This document shows, in pieces, positions 26,810-35,931 of a stretch of DNA of 64,000 bases; the first letter of the stretch is position 1, and the number at the start of each line of letters is the position of its first letter. Made by a program: the position numbers and the translations under genes. The notes below the pieces were generated by a model that saw nothing but the letters and a program-made list of their open reading frames with translations, was not told where the DNA came from and made no database searches. Source of the DNA: Candidatus Gastranaerophilales bacterium (GTDB taxonomy: Bacteria > Cyanobacteriota > Vampirovibrionia > Gastranaerophilales > Gastranaerophilaceae); NCBI GenBank assembly GCA_944323395.1, contig CALUSI010000003.1, positions 62,001-126,000 on the forward strand, read 5' to 3'.

Positions 26810-27811
26810 ATGGAAGAAAAGTTCTTACCCCAAATAGCAAGATTAGAATCGTGTATTATATGTCAACTAAAATGTCCCTGTTGTAAGATAGAAGAATTTT
26901 ATAATGAAAATCCGCCTGCCGTGAGGTATCTTTCCTCTGATGATTTTTATAAATTTTTAAAAAAAAATCCGTTTATTAAGATAATAGAGTTATCAAATAA
27001 TGGAGAAATTTTTTTAAATCCTGAATTAAAAGAGATTATAAAAATTGCGAATATTCATAAAGTTGTTCTTACTGCAAGAAATGGGGCTAATTTTAATTAT
27101 GTTTCAAATGAAGTACTTGAAGCAATGGTGAAATATAAGTTTCATTCATTGAATGTTGCAATAGACGGAGCAACTCCTGAAACTTATAAAATATATCGAG
27201 TAGGTGGAAATTTAAACAGAGTTATAGAAAATATAGAGCGATTAAACTTTTATAAGAAAAAATTTAATTCAATGTATCCAATTCTATATTTTCAGTTTAT
27301 AATTTTTGGTCATAATGAACACGAAATCCCTATGGTAAAGAAATTAGCCAAGGAGCTAAAAATGAGATTATATTTTAAACGTAATCTTTTTCACGATTAT
27401 TCGCCAATAAATAATCCGGAATATGTTGCAAAAGAACTTAATTTATCTAAGATTGTAGTGGATAATAGTTTAAATATTGAACCACAAATTAAGAGGATGG
27501 ATTCTTGTACACAGCTTTGGTTTGAACCGCAAATTCAGTGTGATGGTACTTTTTTGGGCTGTTGTTCGCAATATTATGATACTGGATTAAATGTTTTTGA
27601 GAATGGTTTAGAGGATGTCTTAAATAGTTCAATCGTAGTTCATGCTAAAAATATATTGTGCAAGAAAGAAGAAGTTGATAATAATTCAATGTGTGCAAAA
27701 TGTCCATTTTTTATATATCGAATTAGAACAAACAGCTTTATTACTGATAATATGATTTTTTCAGCCAAAGAGTGTATAGAAAAAAAAGTAAAAGAAACAT
27801 ATATCTATTAA
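26810..27811 (+). CDS. radical SAM protein with C-terminal SPASM domain
   Basis: 333 residues, ATG with GGG close upstream, 30 nt after copy 4 and probably in its operon. CQLKCPCC (CX3CX2C, about 18-25) binds the SAM cluster. The GGE motif is changed to NNGE. AIDGATPETYKIYR and the C-terminal cysteines (SCTQLW, GCCSQ, CAKC; about 225-305) are typical of SPASM proteins, which bind auxiliary clusters and often act on peptides or proteins. The SPASM domain together with the upstream peptide gene keeps a peptide-modification role open. Confidence 0.85.
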   Translation: MEEKFLPQIARLESCIICQLKCPCCKIEEFYNENPPAVRYLSSDDFYKFLKKNPFIKIIELSNNGEIFLNPELKEIIKIANIHKVVLTARNGANFNYVSNEVLEAMVKYKFHSLNVAIDGATPETYKIYRVGGNLNRVIENIERLNFYKKKFNSMYPILYFQFIIFGHNEHEIPMVKKLAKELKMRLYFKRNLFHDYSPINNPEYVAKELNLSKIVVDNSLNIEPQIKRMDSCTQLWFEPQIQCDGTFLGCCSQYYDTGLNVFENGLEDVLNSSIVVHAKNILCKKEEVDNNSMCAKCPFFIYRIRTNSFITDNMIFSAKECIEKKVKETYIY

Positions 27812-27816
27812 GATAA

Positions 27817-29631
27817 TTATCCTTGATTTCTTTTATTCAGCAAATTATATTTTGATACTTTTAACCAATCAATTCCGTATTTAGATAAATATAAGAGGAA
27901 GTCAGTGCTCAATAAATATTTGTATATATTTGTATTATTTTTTTTCCAGAATTTTTTAGACAATATATACAGTTTTTCTAAAAGAACTTTTTGGGAAACA
28001 TAAAAGGGTTCTTTACCATATATAAAATTATAACATTCTTCAAACTCTTCATTTTCGACAAATTCTTTTATGTTGTATAAATTATGTTTTTTTATTATTA
28101 AGGAATGTTTTTGTAGTGAGAAAAGATGAGCATGATAACTGTCTATAATTTTTTTATTTCTAATAATTGTAGATATAGTTTCTTCTGCTTCTTTTTTACT
28201 CTCAGAAGGAAATCCAAAAATGAGAAAGATATGATTCCAGATTAAAGATTCATGGGCATTCTTTAATATTTGCAGTCTTGTATTTGGATTAACTCCTTTA
28301 TTCATTAACTTAAATACTCGTTCAGAAGCGCATTCGTATCCCCACATAAGATTTCTGAGCCCTGATTTATATAATATACTACAAGTTTCTTTTGTAAAAT
28401 TTTTTTCCAATCTTGCTAATCCATAATAATTAATTTTCAAATTTCTATTTAGAATTTCATTTGCAAAGTCTAAATAATATTTAGCTGAAATACTTTCATC
28501 GATAAACCAAAATTTATTAATATTATATTTTTCATAGAAATATTGAATTTCATCTACTAATTTGTTAATCTGTTTTTCGCTAAAATTTTTACCATATGTT
28601 AAATCACAAAAAGTACATTGTCCCCAATAGCAACCTTTCGTAGCTTGTATTAACATTATAGTTTCCGGTGAAAAGTATTTACTTAAATCGTAACCTTTTA
28701 GAGAAGGGTAAGCTATTAAATTAATATTAGATAAAGGTTTTATATCATTTTTGCAAATAGAATGTTTGTTTTTATATATTAGATTAGGAATATTAGAAAG
28801 ACTTTCTTTTTTTTCTATAGTATGAGCTAGTTTGACAATATTTTCTTCTCCATCCCCTATTAGTAAAGAATCAATATAACTGTCAAAAACTTCAGAATGT
28901 TTTATAAAATTTTCAAAAACTCTATTTATTAAATTTCCTCCAATTGAAATATGTCCGTCATACTTTAATTTATTTCTTAATATATTTATCAAGGTAAATG
29001 TTGGTACCAGTTGAGATTTTGCTGTAATTGAAATAAGAATCAATTCGTGGTCTATTTTTTTATCTTTAAATCTGTTTTCAAAAAAATCTATAAAAGGGTT
29101 AATATCTCTTTTATCAATTTGGTATATAATTTCATTATAATTTGCTTTAAATAAAGGATTATTGTAGTCTGTTAGTTTTATTTTAGAAGGCGCAAAGGGC
29201 AATGAAGCAAGTTCTAATGCGTATTCTATTATTCGATGTGCTTTATAGTATGAGCCAAAATTATAAAATTCATTACTCCTTAGTATATTTTTTGCATCTT
29301 CAATATATTGAATGGCTTGAATTGCGTGTTTTTGTTTTTTATCAATGTATTCATTTAGTATTTTCCGTTTATTTAATAATATTTTATTTTCTATGTTTGA
29401 TATATTACAGTTCCAATTTTTTTTTGAATTAATAATTTTTCTTTGAAATTGAGCTTTTTCTAAGCATTCTCTGAGAAATTTTGTGGTGAATATTTCATTA
29501 TAAAATTCAATATTCAAGTCATAACAATCATAAGCAATCGATGCTCTTTCCAATTGACCGCATAAAATTGGTACTGAAAAATATGGATTTGTTGGAATCC
29601 ACTGAGGTGGAAATAAAATTAAACTTTTCAT
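27817..29631 (-). CDS. B12-binding-type radical SAM protein, CX4CX2C family (copy 5)
   Basis: 604 residues starting at ATG 29631. It opens with LILFPPQWIPTNPYFSVPIL and DLNIEFYNE. The insert about 100-200 (EDAKNILRSNEFYN) aligns with copies 3 and 4. The cluster motif is C334, C339 and C342 in GCYWGQCTFC (CX4CX2C), then WGYECASERVFKLMNKG and FGFPSESKKE. It ends 5 nt from the convergent SPASM gene. Copies 3-5 are clearly closer to one another than to copies 1, 2 and 6. Substrate unknown. Confidence 0.87.
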   Translation of the reverse strand: MKSLILFPPQWIPTNPYFSVPILCGQLERASIAYDCYDLNIEFYNEIFTTKFLRECLEKAQFQRKIINSKKNWNCNISNIENKILLNKRKILNEYIDKKQKHAIQAIQYIEDAKNILRSNEFYNFGSYYKAHRIIEYALELASLPFAPSKIKLTDYNNPLFKANYNEIIYQIDKRDINPFIDFFENRFKDKKIDHELILISITAKSQLVPTFTLINILRNKLKYDGHISIGGNLINRVFENFIKHSEVFDSYIDSLLIGDGEENIVKLAHTIEKKESLSNIPNLIYKNKHSICKNDIKPLSNINLIAYPSLKGYDLSKYFSPETIMLIQATKGCYWGQCTFCDLTYGKNFSEKQINKLVDEIQYFYEKYNINKFWFIDESISAKYYLDFANEILNRNLKINYYGLARLEKNFTKETCSILYKSGLRNLMWGYECASERVFKLMNKGVNPNTRLQILKNAHESLIWNHIFLIFGFPSESKKEAEETISTIIRNKKIIDSYHAHLFSLQKHSLIIKKHNLYNIKEFVENEEFEECYNFIYGKEPFYVSQKVLLEKLYILSKKFWKKNNTNIYKYLLSTDFLLYLSKYGIDWLKVSKYNLLNKRNQG

Positions 29632-29670
29632 AGTTGCATTATATCACATAAAATGTTCTGTTTGACATCA

Positions 29671-30690
29671 TTACTGTGAGTGTTTTAAGTAGTCAAAAGA
29701 ATTTTTCATGTAGGGGATTATATATTGTTTGTATATTTTTATATAATTTTTAAATTCTGGGTGTGTTGGTTTATGTACAGCTAAATAATCTGTTGGATAT
29801 CTTAGTTCAACACCCCAATCAACATAGTGTAAAAATTGAATATAAAATCCATTTTCTTTAGCAAATTGAATAAATTCTGGTATTTCCTTATAGTTAATGG
29901 ATGTAATTACAAAACTAATAATTACGCAATTACACGTTCCAGATTTCATCTTTTCTTTCAAGTATTTTAAATTCTTTATAACTAATTCGTAGTTACCACC
30001 TATTACGAACTTATCGTATGTTTCTTTTGTCGCTGCATTTAAACTTACTATAACAGAACTGATTTTTTCTTCTATTCCTAATTCTGCAAGATTTTCTCTG
30101 TTACATAGGATCCCGTTTGTCAATAGTGCAAATTTAATATTTGGATAAGACTTTGAAATTGCTTTTATCATTGTTCTTGATAATTTGCTACTTAATGCTT
30201 CTCCGCTTTGGTTAATCATGACAATTTCTGCATCCTTTAATATAGGAAGAAAAATTTTTTCTATATTTTCTTGAATTTTTGTGATATCTGATACTTCATT
30301 TTTATAGACATCTTTTCTACAAGTTATACAACTGACGTTACATTCATAATCATTGCTAAATATAACAAATTTGGGATAAGTCGACATTTTGGCTTTATAT
30401 TTAATTTGTTTGTTTGATATAAAACTTTTAATTATCGAATCTCCGCTGACCCTCATATTACATAGTTCATATTTACAATCAGGATATCTGTTTTTTAGCG
30501 TGTTTTCTCTTATTATTTTTGCTTTTTCAGAATTCCATATTTCTTCAAATGGATTATTAAATATATTTCCAAGTACCGGATTTTCATTCCATAGAGGAGG
30601 ACAACAAAAATTGATATCGCCATTTTGTTGTATTATAATTTGCTCGAAAGGTGCTTTACAAAAATTATTTTTATTGAAAAAAAATATCAT
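29671..30690 (-). CDS. radical SAM protein with SPASM/twitch domain at the N-terminus
   Basis: 339 residues, ATG with AGGAAAG upstream. A SPASM/twitch-like module comes first (about 10-78: FCKAPFEQIII, DINFCCPP, FEEIWNSEKAKIIRE, CKYELC). The radical SAM core follows with CNVSCITC (CX3CX2C, about 115-122), QSGEAL in place of GGEPL, and SLNAATKETYDKFV. This order is the reverse of usual SPASM proteins. The EEIWNS segment is the typical SPASM motif, so the assignment is firm. It is the last gene of the island and divergent from the CHAP gene. Substrate unknown. Confidence 0.82.
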   Translation of the reverse strand: MIFFFNKNNFCKAPFEQIIIQQNGDINFCCPPLWNENPVLGNIFNNPFEEIWNSEKAKIIRENTLKNRYPDCKYELCNMRVSGDSIIKSFISNKQIKYKAKMSTYPKFVIFSNDYECNVSCITCRKDVYKNEVSDITKIQENIEKIFLPILKDAEIVMINQSGEALSSKLSRTMIKAISKSYPNIKFALLTNGILCNRENLAELGIEEKISSVIVSLNAATKETYDKFVIGGNYELVIKNLKYLKEKMKSGTCNCVIISFVITSINYKEIPEFIQFAKENGFYIQFLHYVDWGVELRYPTDYLAVHKPTHPEFKNYIKIYKQYIIPYMKNSFDYLKHSQ

Positions 30691-30933
30691 ATAAAAACTT
30701 TCCTATAAGATATCTGGTTATGGCTTACGAATTTTAATTTTATCATAATATCAAAAATAATTTGTACAGAAAACTATTTATATTCAACTTGAAAAGTTTA
30801 TCAATTCTTGTACTAAATATTGTTGTAAAAATAGAAATATTTTGTAACATGTATTGATTTTGGATAAAAAATCTAAACTTTTTCTTTAAAATGTCGATAA
30901 TAATTTTAATGATTAATATTGGCAGGAAGAAAA

Positions 30934-32892
30934 ATGAATTTTGAACTACTAAAAATTCAGTTTAAAGCTTATCTTGAAGAAATTAATAAAGAGTCTGGAA
31001 ATGATTATAAACTAAATGACTCTGAAATTAGTATTTTCATGTATGCTGATGAATTTAAAGATTATATAACTGATGAACTTAATTGGGATTATACTCTTTA
31101 TTCAGAAGATATTGAAGATCTTTTACGTCTGGAATTAATTAATGGAAAACTAACAGCCCCAGATGCAGAAAAAGAAAATGAACCAGAAGAAGATGAATTA
31201 GATTTGGAAAACCAAACAGATATAAATCTTGAAGATAGTGAAATTATTACTGAACTGTTAAATGATTTACTTCAAGATGCAACATTTAAAAAAAGTATAG
31301 ATATAGATGGGAATGGAGAAATAAACGATGAAGAATTAACGAGCTTTTTTAATACAATAAAAGGTTTCGATTCAAATGAAGAAAGCATTTCATTAGATGA
31401 CATAATAAATGCAACTGAAGATATTAAAGATGGTACATTCAAAATAGCAACTCCCGAATCTATAAAAGAAAGTGTTGAACAAGAAACTCCTATAACACCT
31501 GGCGCAAGAAGTGGAAGTTCTGGAGGGAGTACAAGATCACAAACATCCGGTTCTTCTACTCAAGAAAAAACTCTTGATAACATGACAAAAAGTGAATTAG
31601 ATTCAGAGCTTACAACCGCAAAATCCGAATTAGGAGAAAAACAAAATATTTTGTCTTCTTTACTTGATGGTTCTGAAGAAAATCTTCAAGCAATGAATGA
31701 AAATATAGAAAATCTTTATGATACGTATTTTGAAGAACTTAAAAAAGTTGATGAAGATATGGCTACACAAGTTGATTCTTTGGAGCAGAGTATTAGTTCT
31801 CAAGAAGATTTAATAAACTTAAAAGATCAAGAAATTGCAGATCAGGAAGGAATTGTCTCAGAATCAGAAACTGCATATAAAAATAGTGTTTCAACAAAAC
31901 AAACATTAGAAGATTCACTTGCTACACTGCAAAGTGCAAATAGCACTGAAATGGACAGTGATAAAAGAGCTGAATTAAATTCAAAAATTGCAGAACTACA
32001 ATCTAGGATAACAGAAGCTGAGCAAGCACAGAGAAATGCTGAACAAGCATGGAACGATGCTCAAGATAAGCTAGAAAACTTAAACACAGAAAAACAAACC
32101 CTTCAAAGCGAATTAGATGAATTAAATAATCAAATGACGACACTTGAAGCTCAAATTGTGGAGAAGTATCCAGAAATACAGAAATACCAGGATGCATATA
32201 ATGAAGCAAAAGATGAATACAATGAATATAAAGAAGCAGCAACAACTGCTATAAAATCTGAAATCAAAACTGCACAAGATTATGTTAATGAAATAAACAC
32301 AGCAATAAACAACTTATCAAATAAAGAAATAGCAAAAGAATATGTACTGGATGGTTTAACAGATTTGACAAGAACGGCAATTGAACTTGCCTATTCGCAG
32401 CTTGGAGTATACGAAGATGGCGGCGATAATAGAGGAACAATGGAAAAATATGGTGGAGGAGCGGGGGTACCGTGGTGTGCAGCCTTCGTTTCTTGGCTAT
32501 ACGGAAAAGGACAAGATGGAACTGCAAGTCCACTTAACTTTGATGCAAGTGTATCAGGTTTAAGAACTCAAGCAAAAGAAGCCGGCTATTATTCGGAAGT
32601 AGGAACATATACTCCTGTACCAGGCGATATTATGATACAAAAAAGTAACGGAGCATCCCATACCGGCATTGTAGTCGGAGTCGATGATAAATATATTTAT
32701 ACAATAGAAGGTAATTCCGGAGATGCGGTAAGAGAGCGAAAATATGAAATCGGCTCAAGTTCTTACAGCAAAATATCCGGCTGGATACGTATGAACGAAT
32801 GGAGTGGAGGTTCAAGTGATATTCCAAGAGATACCTACTTGGCAAACAACAATAGTGAAGACGCAAATGAAAAAGAACGTTCAACAAGATAA
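30934..32892 (+). CDS. coiled-coil protein with C-terminal CHAP amidohydrolase/peptidase domain
   Basis: 652 residues. ATG 30934 follows AGGAAG; a TTG 15 nt earlier is less likely. Parts in order: an acidic helical N-terminus, an EF-hand-like loop (DIDGNGEINDEE, about 122-134), a Gly/Ser linker (about 185-210), a long coiled coil (about 215-465) and a CHAP domain (about 475-630). The CHAP domain has catalytic C515 in VPWCAAF and His in SHTGIV, and probably cleaves peptidoglycan peptides. No signal peptide is visible, although the substrate is extracytoplasmic. Export may use another route, or the protein may act on lysis. A strong terminator follows immediately. Confidence 0.8.
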   Translation: MNFELLKIQFKAYLEEINKESGNDYKLNDSEISIFMYADEFKDYITDELNWDYTLYSEDIEDLLRLELINGKLTAPDAEKENEPEEDELDLENQTDINLEDSEIITELLNDLLQDATFKKSIDIDGNGEINDEELTSFFNTIKGFDSNEESISLDDIINATEDIKDGTFKIATPESIKESVEQETPITPGARSGSSGGSTRSQTSGSSTQEKTLDNMTKSELDSELTTAKSELGEKQNILSSLLDGSEENLQAMNENIENLYDTYFEELKKVDEDMATQVDSLEQSISSQEDLINLKDQEIADQEGIVSESETAYKNSVSTKQTLEDSLATLQSANSTEMDSDKRAELNSKIAELQSRITEAEQAQRNAEQAWNDAQDKLENLNTEKQTLQSELDELNNQMTTLEAQIVEKYPEIQKYQDAYNEAKDEYNEYKEAATTAIKSEIKTAQDYVNEINTAINNLSNKEIAKEYVLDGLTDLTRTAIELAYSQLGVYEDGGDNRGTMEKYGGGAGVPWCAAFVSWLYGKGQDGTASPLNFDASVSGLRTQAKEAGYYSEVGTYTPVPGDIMIQKSNGASHTGIVVGVDDKYIYTIEGNSGDAVRERKYEIGSSSYSKISGWIRMNEWSGGSSDIPRDTYLANNNSEDANEKERSTR

Positions 32893-32930
32893 AGAAAGAG
32901 CATACTCGTCAGTATGCTCTTTCTTCTTTT
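32892..32930. terminator. strong bidirectional terminator between CHAP gene and pckA
   Basis: A perfect 15-bp stem, 32892-32906 with 32911-32925, around a CGTC tetraloop and followed by T-rich sequence. It directly follows the CHAP stop codon and can also end the convergent pckA transcript. Confidence 0.9.
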
Positions 32931-32979
32931 GTTAACCAACGTCTTGGTCTTCAAAATTTATTATAAAGCTAGGAGTTAA

Positions 32980-34641
32980 TTAAACACCAACACCAACTTT
33001 AGCTTGTGAAACAACTTTTTCCAAAGCTTCTAAAGCGTCAGCTGGAAGTTTATCTATACCTGCTTTTTCAGTTTCTCTTGATTTTACGAAATTAATTCTA
33101 TCGTTCATACGAGCAACAAATTGAGAAGCATATTCTTTGTTACTGAATGAAGCATCAAAGCCTTCAACATCCATAATTTCGATATCGGAGAAGTTTTCCC
33201 ATTTATGGAATTTAGCACTTCCTTCAACAATAGCTTCGATTACGCCTAGAGTATGAGCAGGTTTAACCTTTGTACCCATAAATTCACCAGTATTCAAGAT
33301 ATAACAATCAACACCATCTTCTATTAATTGTTTAAATCTTGTATAATCAACAGCTAAAGGATAAACTCTGAATGGGTTAGCATATGGTTCAACAACTAAA
33401 GCATTCGGATCAACACCCTTAGCAAGTCTTTCAGCAGATGAACGTTTAGTAGCAAGAGTAGCACCCATTGCAGAACCTAAAGAAGCACCTGATAATTTCA
33501 ATACAGGAGGTATAGTAGGATCTTTCATCAACCAGAAAATAGCATTGATAGGTTGATCAATTCTATCAACTCTATTTGGTGACCATAATTTAGATTTTAC
33601 TGCACGACCATTACCATTTCTGATATCTTCAGTAACAGAAACAATTTTACCGTCAGCCATTGCGATCACACCATTATTTTGTTGAGTCAAAATATATTTG
33701 TTATCATCACAACCTATCGGATAATCTGCAGTTTTGTCAAAATAAGCTGGTTCTAATGCAATTGTATATTTATCTTCAACATTAATAATAAACGCATCAT
33801 CGTGAAGAACCGTAATATCATACTTATTATTGTGTTTAGCATGAGTAATTGTAGATTTACCACTTCCAGATAGACCAAATACAGCAACTTGGAAAGATTT
33901 ACCATCATCAAGGTTATATCTTTTCATACCACCATGACAAGAAGCATAACCATTTCTTGCAGCAGCACCCCAAGCAAGAGTTAATGTACCTTTTTTGTGT
34001 TCACCGAAATATCTCATACCTAAAATAGCTGCACAGTTATGTTCAGGATCAAAGAATGTTAAACCGTATGGGAAATCAGGGTGACTCCAATCAGGATCAG
34101 AGAATACATAAATATCACCTTCATTGATTTTTCTTGAATCAGCATACATTTGTGCATATACTTCGTTAATGTATTGGAAGTTTAACATCCAAGAATACAT
34201 AACATTTTCAAAACCTTCAGGAATTAATAAATGAGCTTTAATCATAAAGTCATTTTCTAATCCAACAACAACTTCTGTTGAATACATTAAACGGTCACGA
34301 GTGTTGTATACAGCTTCTCTGATAATTGGTAATAAATAAGCCAAATCACAATTTGGTTCACCAACAATTTTTCTGGCAGCAGCACAACGACCAACTACAG
34401 TACCATCGTTGAATAATAATTGGTTAGCACCTTGAGGCAAACCTAATTTTTCAGGCATATAAACAGGCATACCTGTCAATTCTACAGTACCCGGGCTGTT
34501 TTTTGCTAATTTATAAGCTTCAGCTACAGATTTTACATGTTCTACATTGTTTCCGAAGAATGGAGCAGTTAACGTTGCTCTTGCAGGAGACATCATTTTA
34601 TGCAATTCTTCTGAGTTTGAAAAATATTCAATTGTACTCAT
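32980..34641 (-). CDS. pckA: phosphoenolpyruvate carboxykinase (ATP)
   Basis: 553 residues, close to the usual length of the ATP-type enzyme. ATG 34641 follows AAAGGAG; an in-frame GTG six codons upstream overlaps that site. GLSGSGKST (about 260-268) is the P-loop, and HDDAFII carries the metal and substrate ligands. The enzyme interconverts oxaloacetate + ATP and PEP + CO2 + ADP in the cytosol. In an anaerobe it often runs toward oxaloacetate and makes ATP. It lies downstream of the oxaloacetate decarboxylase genes, separated by 92 nt containing a palindrome, so it may be partly independent of that operon. Confidence 0.93.
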   Translation of the reverse strand: MSTIEYFSNSEELHKMMSPARATLTAPFFGNNVEHVKSVAEAYKLAKNSPGTVELTGMPVYMPEKLGLPQGANQLLFNDGTVVGRCAAARKIVGEPNCDLAYLLPIIREAVYNTRDRLMYSTEVVVGLENDFMIKAHLLIPEGFENVMYSWMLNFQYINEVYAQMYADSRKINEGDIYVFSDPDWSHPDFPYGLTFFDPEHNCAAILGMRYFGEHKKGTLTLAWGAAARNGYASCHGGMKRYNLDDGKSFQVAVFGLSGSGKSTITHAKHNNKYDITVLHDDAFIINVEDKYTIALEPAYFDKTADYPIGCDDNKYILTQQNNGVIAMADGKIVSVTEDIRNGNGRAVKSKLWSPNRVDRIDQPINAIFWLMKDPTIPPVLKLSGASLGSAMGATLATKRSSAERLAKGVDPNALVVEPYANPFRVYPLAVDYTRFKQLIEDGVDCYILNTGEFMGTKVKPAHTLGVIEAIVEGSAKFHKWENFSDIEIMDVEGFDASFSNKEYASQFVARMNDRINFVKSRETEKAGIDKLPADALEALEKVVSQAKVGVGV

Positions 34642-34698
34642 TTTCTTTTCTCCTTTCACTTGAGTATATATTTTTACAACCTTTAATTTTATTTAAAA

Positions 34699-34724
34699 TT
34701 CTCGGAGGTTTAAACCTCCGAGAA
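34699..34724 (-). terminator. 26-nt perfect palindrome between oadB and pckA
   Basis: TTCTCGGAGGTTT (34699-34711) is followed directly by its exact reverse complement (34712-34724), with T-rich sequence beyond on the minus strand. It could terminate or attenuate oad transcription before pckA, or be an operator or RNA-processing site. The GGAGG inside the stem is buried. Confidence 0.6.
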
Positions 34725-34733
34725 AACTATTTT

Positions 34734-35921
34734 TTAGTGCGGGATTAAAGCAAGTAATACACCGGCAGCAACTGCAGAACCGATTACACCTGCAACATTT
34801 GGACCCATTGCGTGCATCAATAAGAAGTTTTGAGGATTTGCTTCTAAACCTAATTTATTAGATACACGTGCTGCCATTGGTACAGCAGAAACGCCAGCCG
34901 AACCAATAAGTGGATTAATTTTTTCTTTTAAGAATAAATTCATTATTTTAGCCATTATTACCCCAGCTGCTGTAGCTAATGAGAATGCAACAATACCTAA
35001 GAATAATATCTTCAAAGTTTCAATTGTTAAGAAATGATCTGCTTGCAATTTTGAACCAACAGTCAATCCTAAGAAGATAGTAACTATATTAATCAAGGCA
35101 TTTTGCATTGTATCAGACAATCTATCAACAACACCACATTCTTTACATAGATTACCAAATGTTAAAGCCCCAACTAATGGACAAGCTGAAGGTAAGAATA
35201 TCAAACAAAGAACAAGAACTGCAATAGGGAATACAATTTTTTCTCTTTTTGAGACTTCTCTTAGCTGAGTCATTTGAATTTTACGTTCAGCTTCAGTAGT
35301 TAATAATTTCATAATAGGCGGCTGAATAACAGGAACTAAAGCCATATAAGAATATGCAGCAACTGCTATTGAACCTAACAATTCTTGTTTAAGTTTTGTT
35401 GTTACATATATAGATGTAGGACCATCAGCACCGCCAATTATACCAATTGAACCTGCAGCTTGCATATCAAAACCTAAAACCAAAGCAAGTAATAAAGCAC
35501 CAAAAATACCAAATTGTGCGGCACCACCTAGAAGTAAAGTTTTAGGATTTGCAATTAAAGGACCGAAATCGGTCATTGCTCCAACACCCATGAATATAAT
35601 CAATGGGAACAAACCTTTATCAATACCAGCGGCGAAGATTATACCTAAAAATCCGTTTGGACCTGCTATTTCTTCACCCAATGGCATTGGAATATTTGAT
35701 AATAAACCACCAAAAGCAATTGGAACTAATAACAATGGTTCAAATTGTTTCTTTATTCCTAACCATAATAAGAAACAACAAATAAGAATCATTATAGGCT
35801 GACCGAAATGAGTCAAAAATTGATCAACACAAGTACCATCTACATGTTCAGTAGCTGTTTTAATGAAATTATAAATACCTGTTGATTGCCAAAGTTGTTC
35901 TAAACCTTCTGTTAATTGCAT
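34734..35921 (-). CDS. oadB: oxaloacetate decarboxylase, beta subunit (Na+ pump)
   Basis: 395 residues with about nine to ten membrane helices. GGADGPTSI (about 158-166) and [14 protein letters not shown] (about 333-346) are the conserved Na+ channel and decarboxylation motifs; [18 protein letters not shown] closes the protein. It decarboxylates carboxybiotin on the alpha subunit and couples this to Na+ export. ATG is preceded by AGGAGG and lies 10 nt after oadA. Family relatives include the beta subunits of glutaconyl- and methylmalonyl-CoA decarboxylases, but the partner alpha subunit decides for oxaloacetate. Confidence 0.93.
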   Translation of the reverse strand: MQLTEGLEQLWQSTGIYNFIKTATEHVDGTCVDQFLTHFGQPIMILICCFLLWLGIKKQFEPLLLVPIAFGGLLSNIPMPLGEEIAGPNGFLGIIFAAGIDKGLFPLIIFMGVGAMTDFGPLIANPKTLLLGGAAQFGIFGALLLALVLGFDMQAAGSIGIIGGADGPTSIYVTTKLKQELLGSIAVAAYSYMALVPVIQPPIMKLLTTEAERKIQMTQLREVSKREKIVFPIAVLVLCLIFLPSACPLVGALTFGNLCKECGVVDRLSDTMQNALINIVTIFLGLTVGSKLQADHFLTIETLKILFLGIVAFSLATAAGVIMAKIMNLFLKEKINPLIGSAGVSAVPMAARVSNKLGLEANPQNFLLMHAMGPNVAGVIGSAVAAGVLLALIPH

Positions 35922-35931
35922 TTAAAACCTC

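Noticed and set aside
9426-30690. The accessory island considered as a prophage or transposon
   Set aside because: No integrase, transposase, phage structural gene or terminal inverted repeat is seen within or at its borders.
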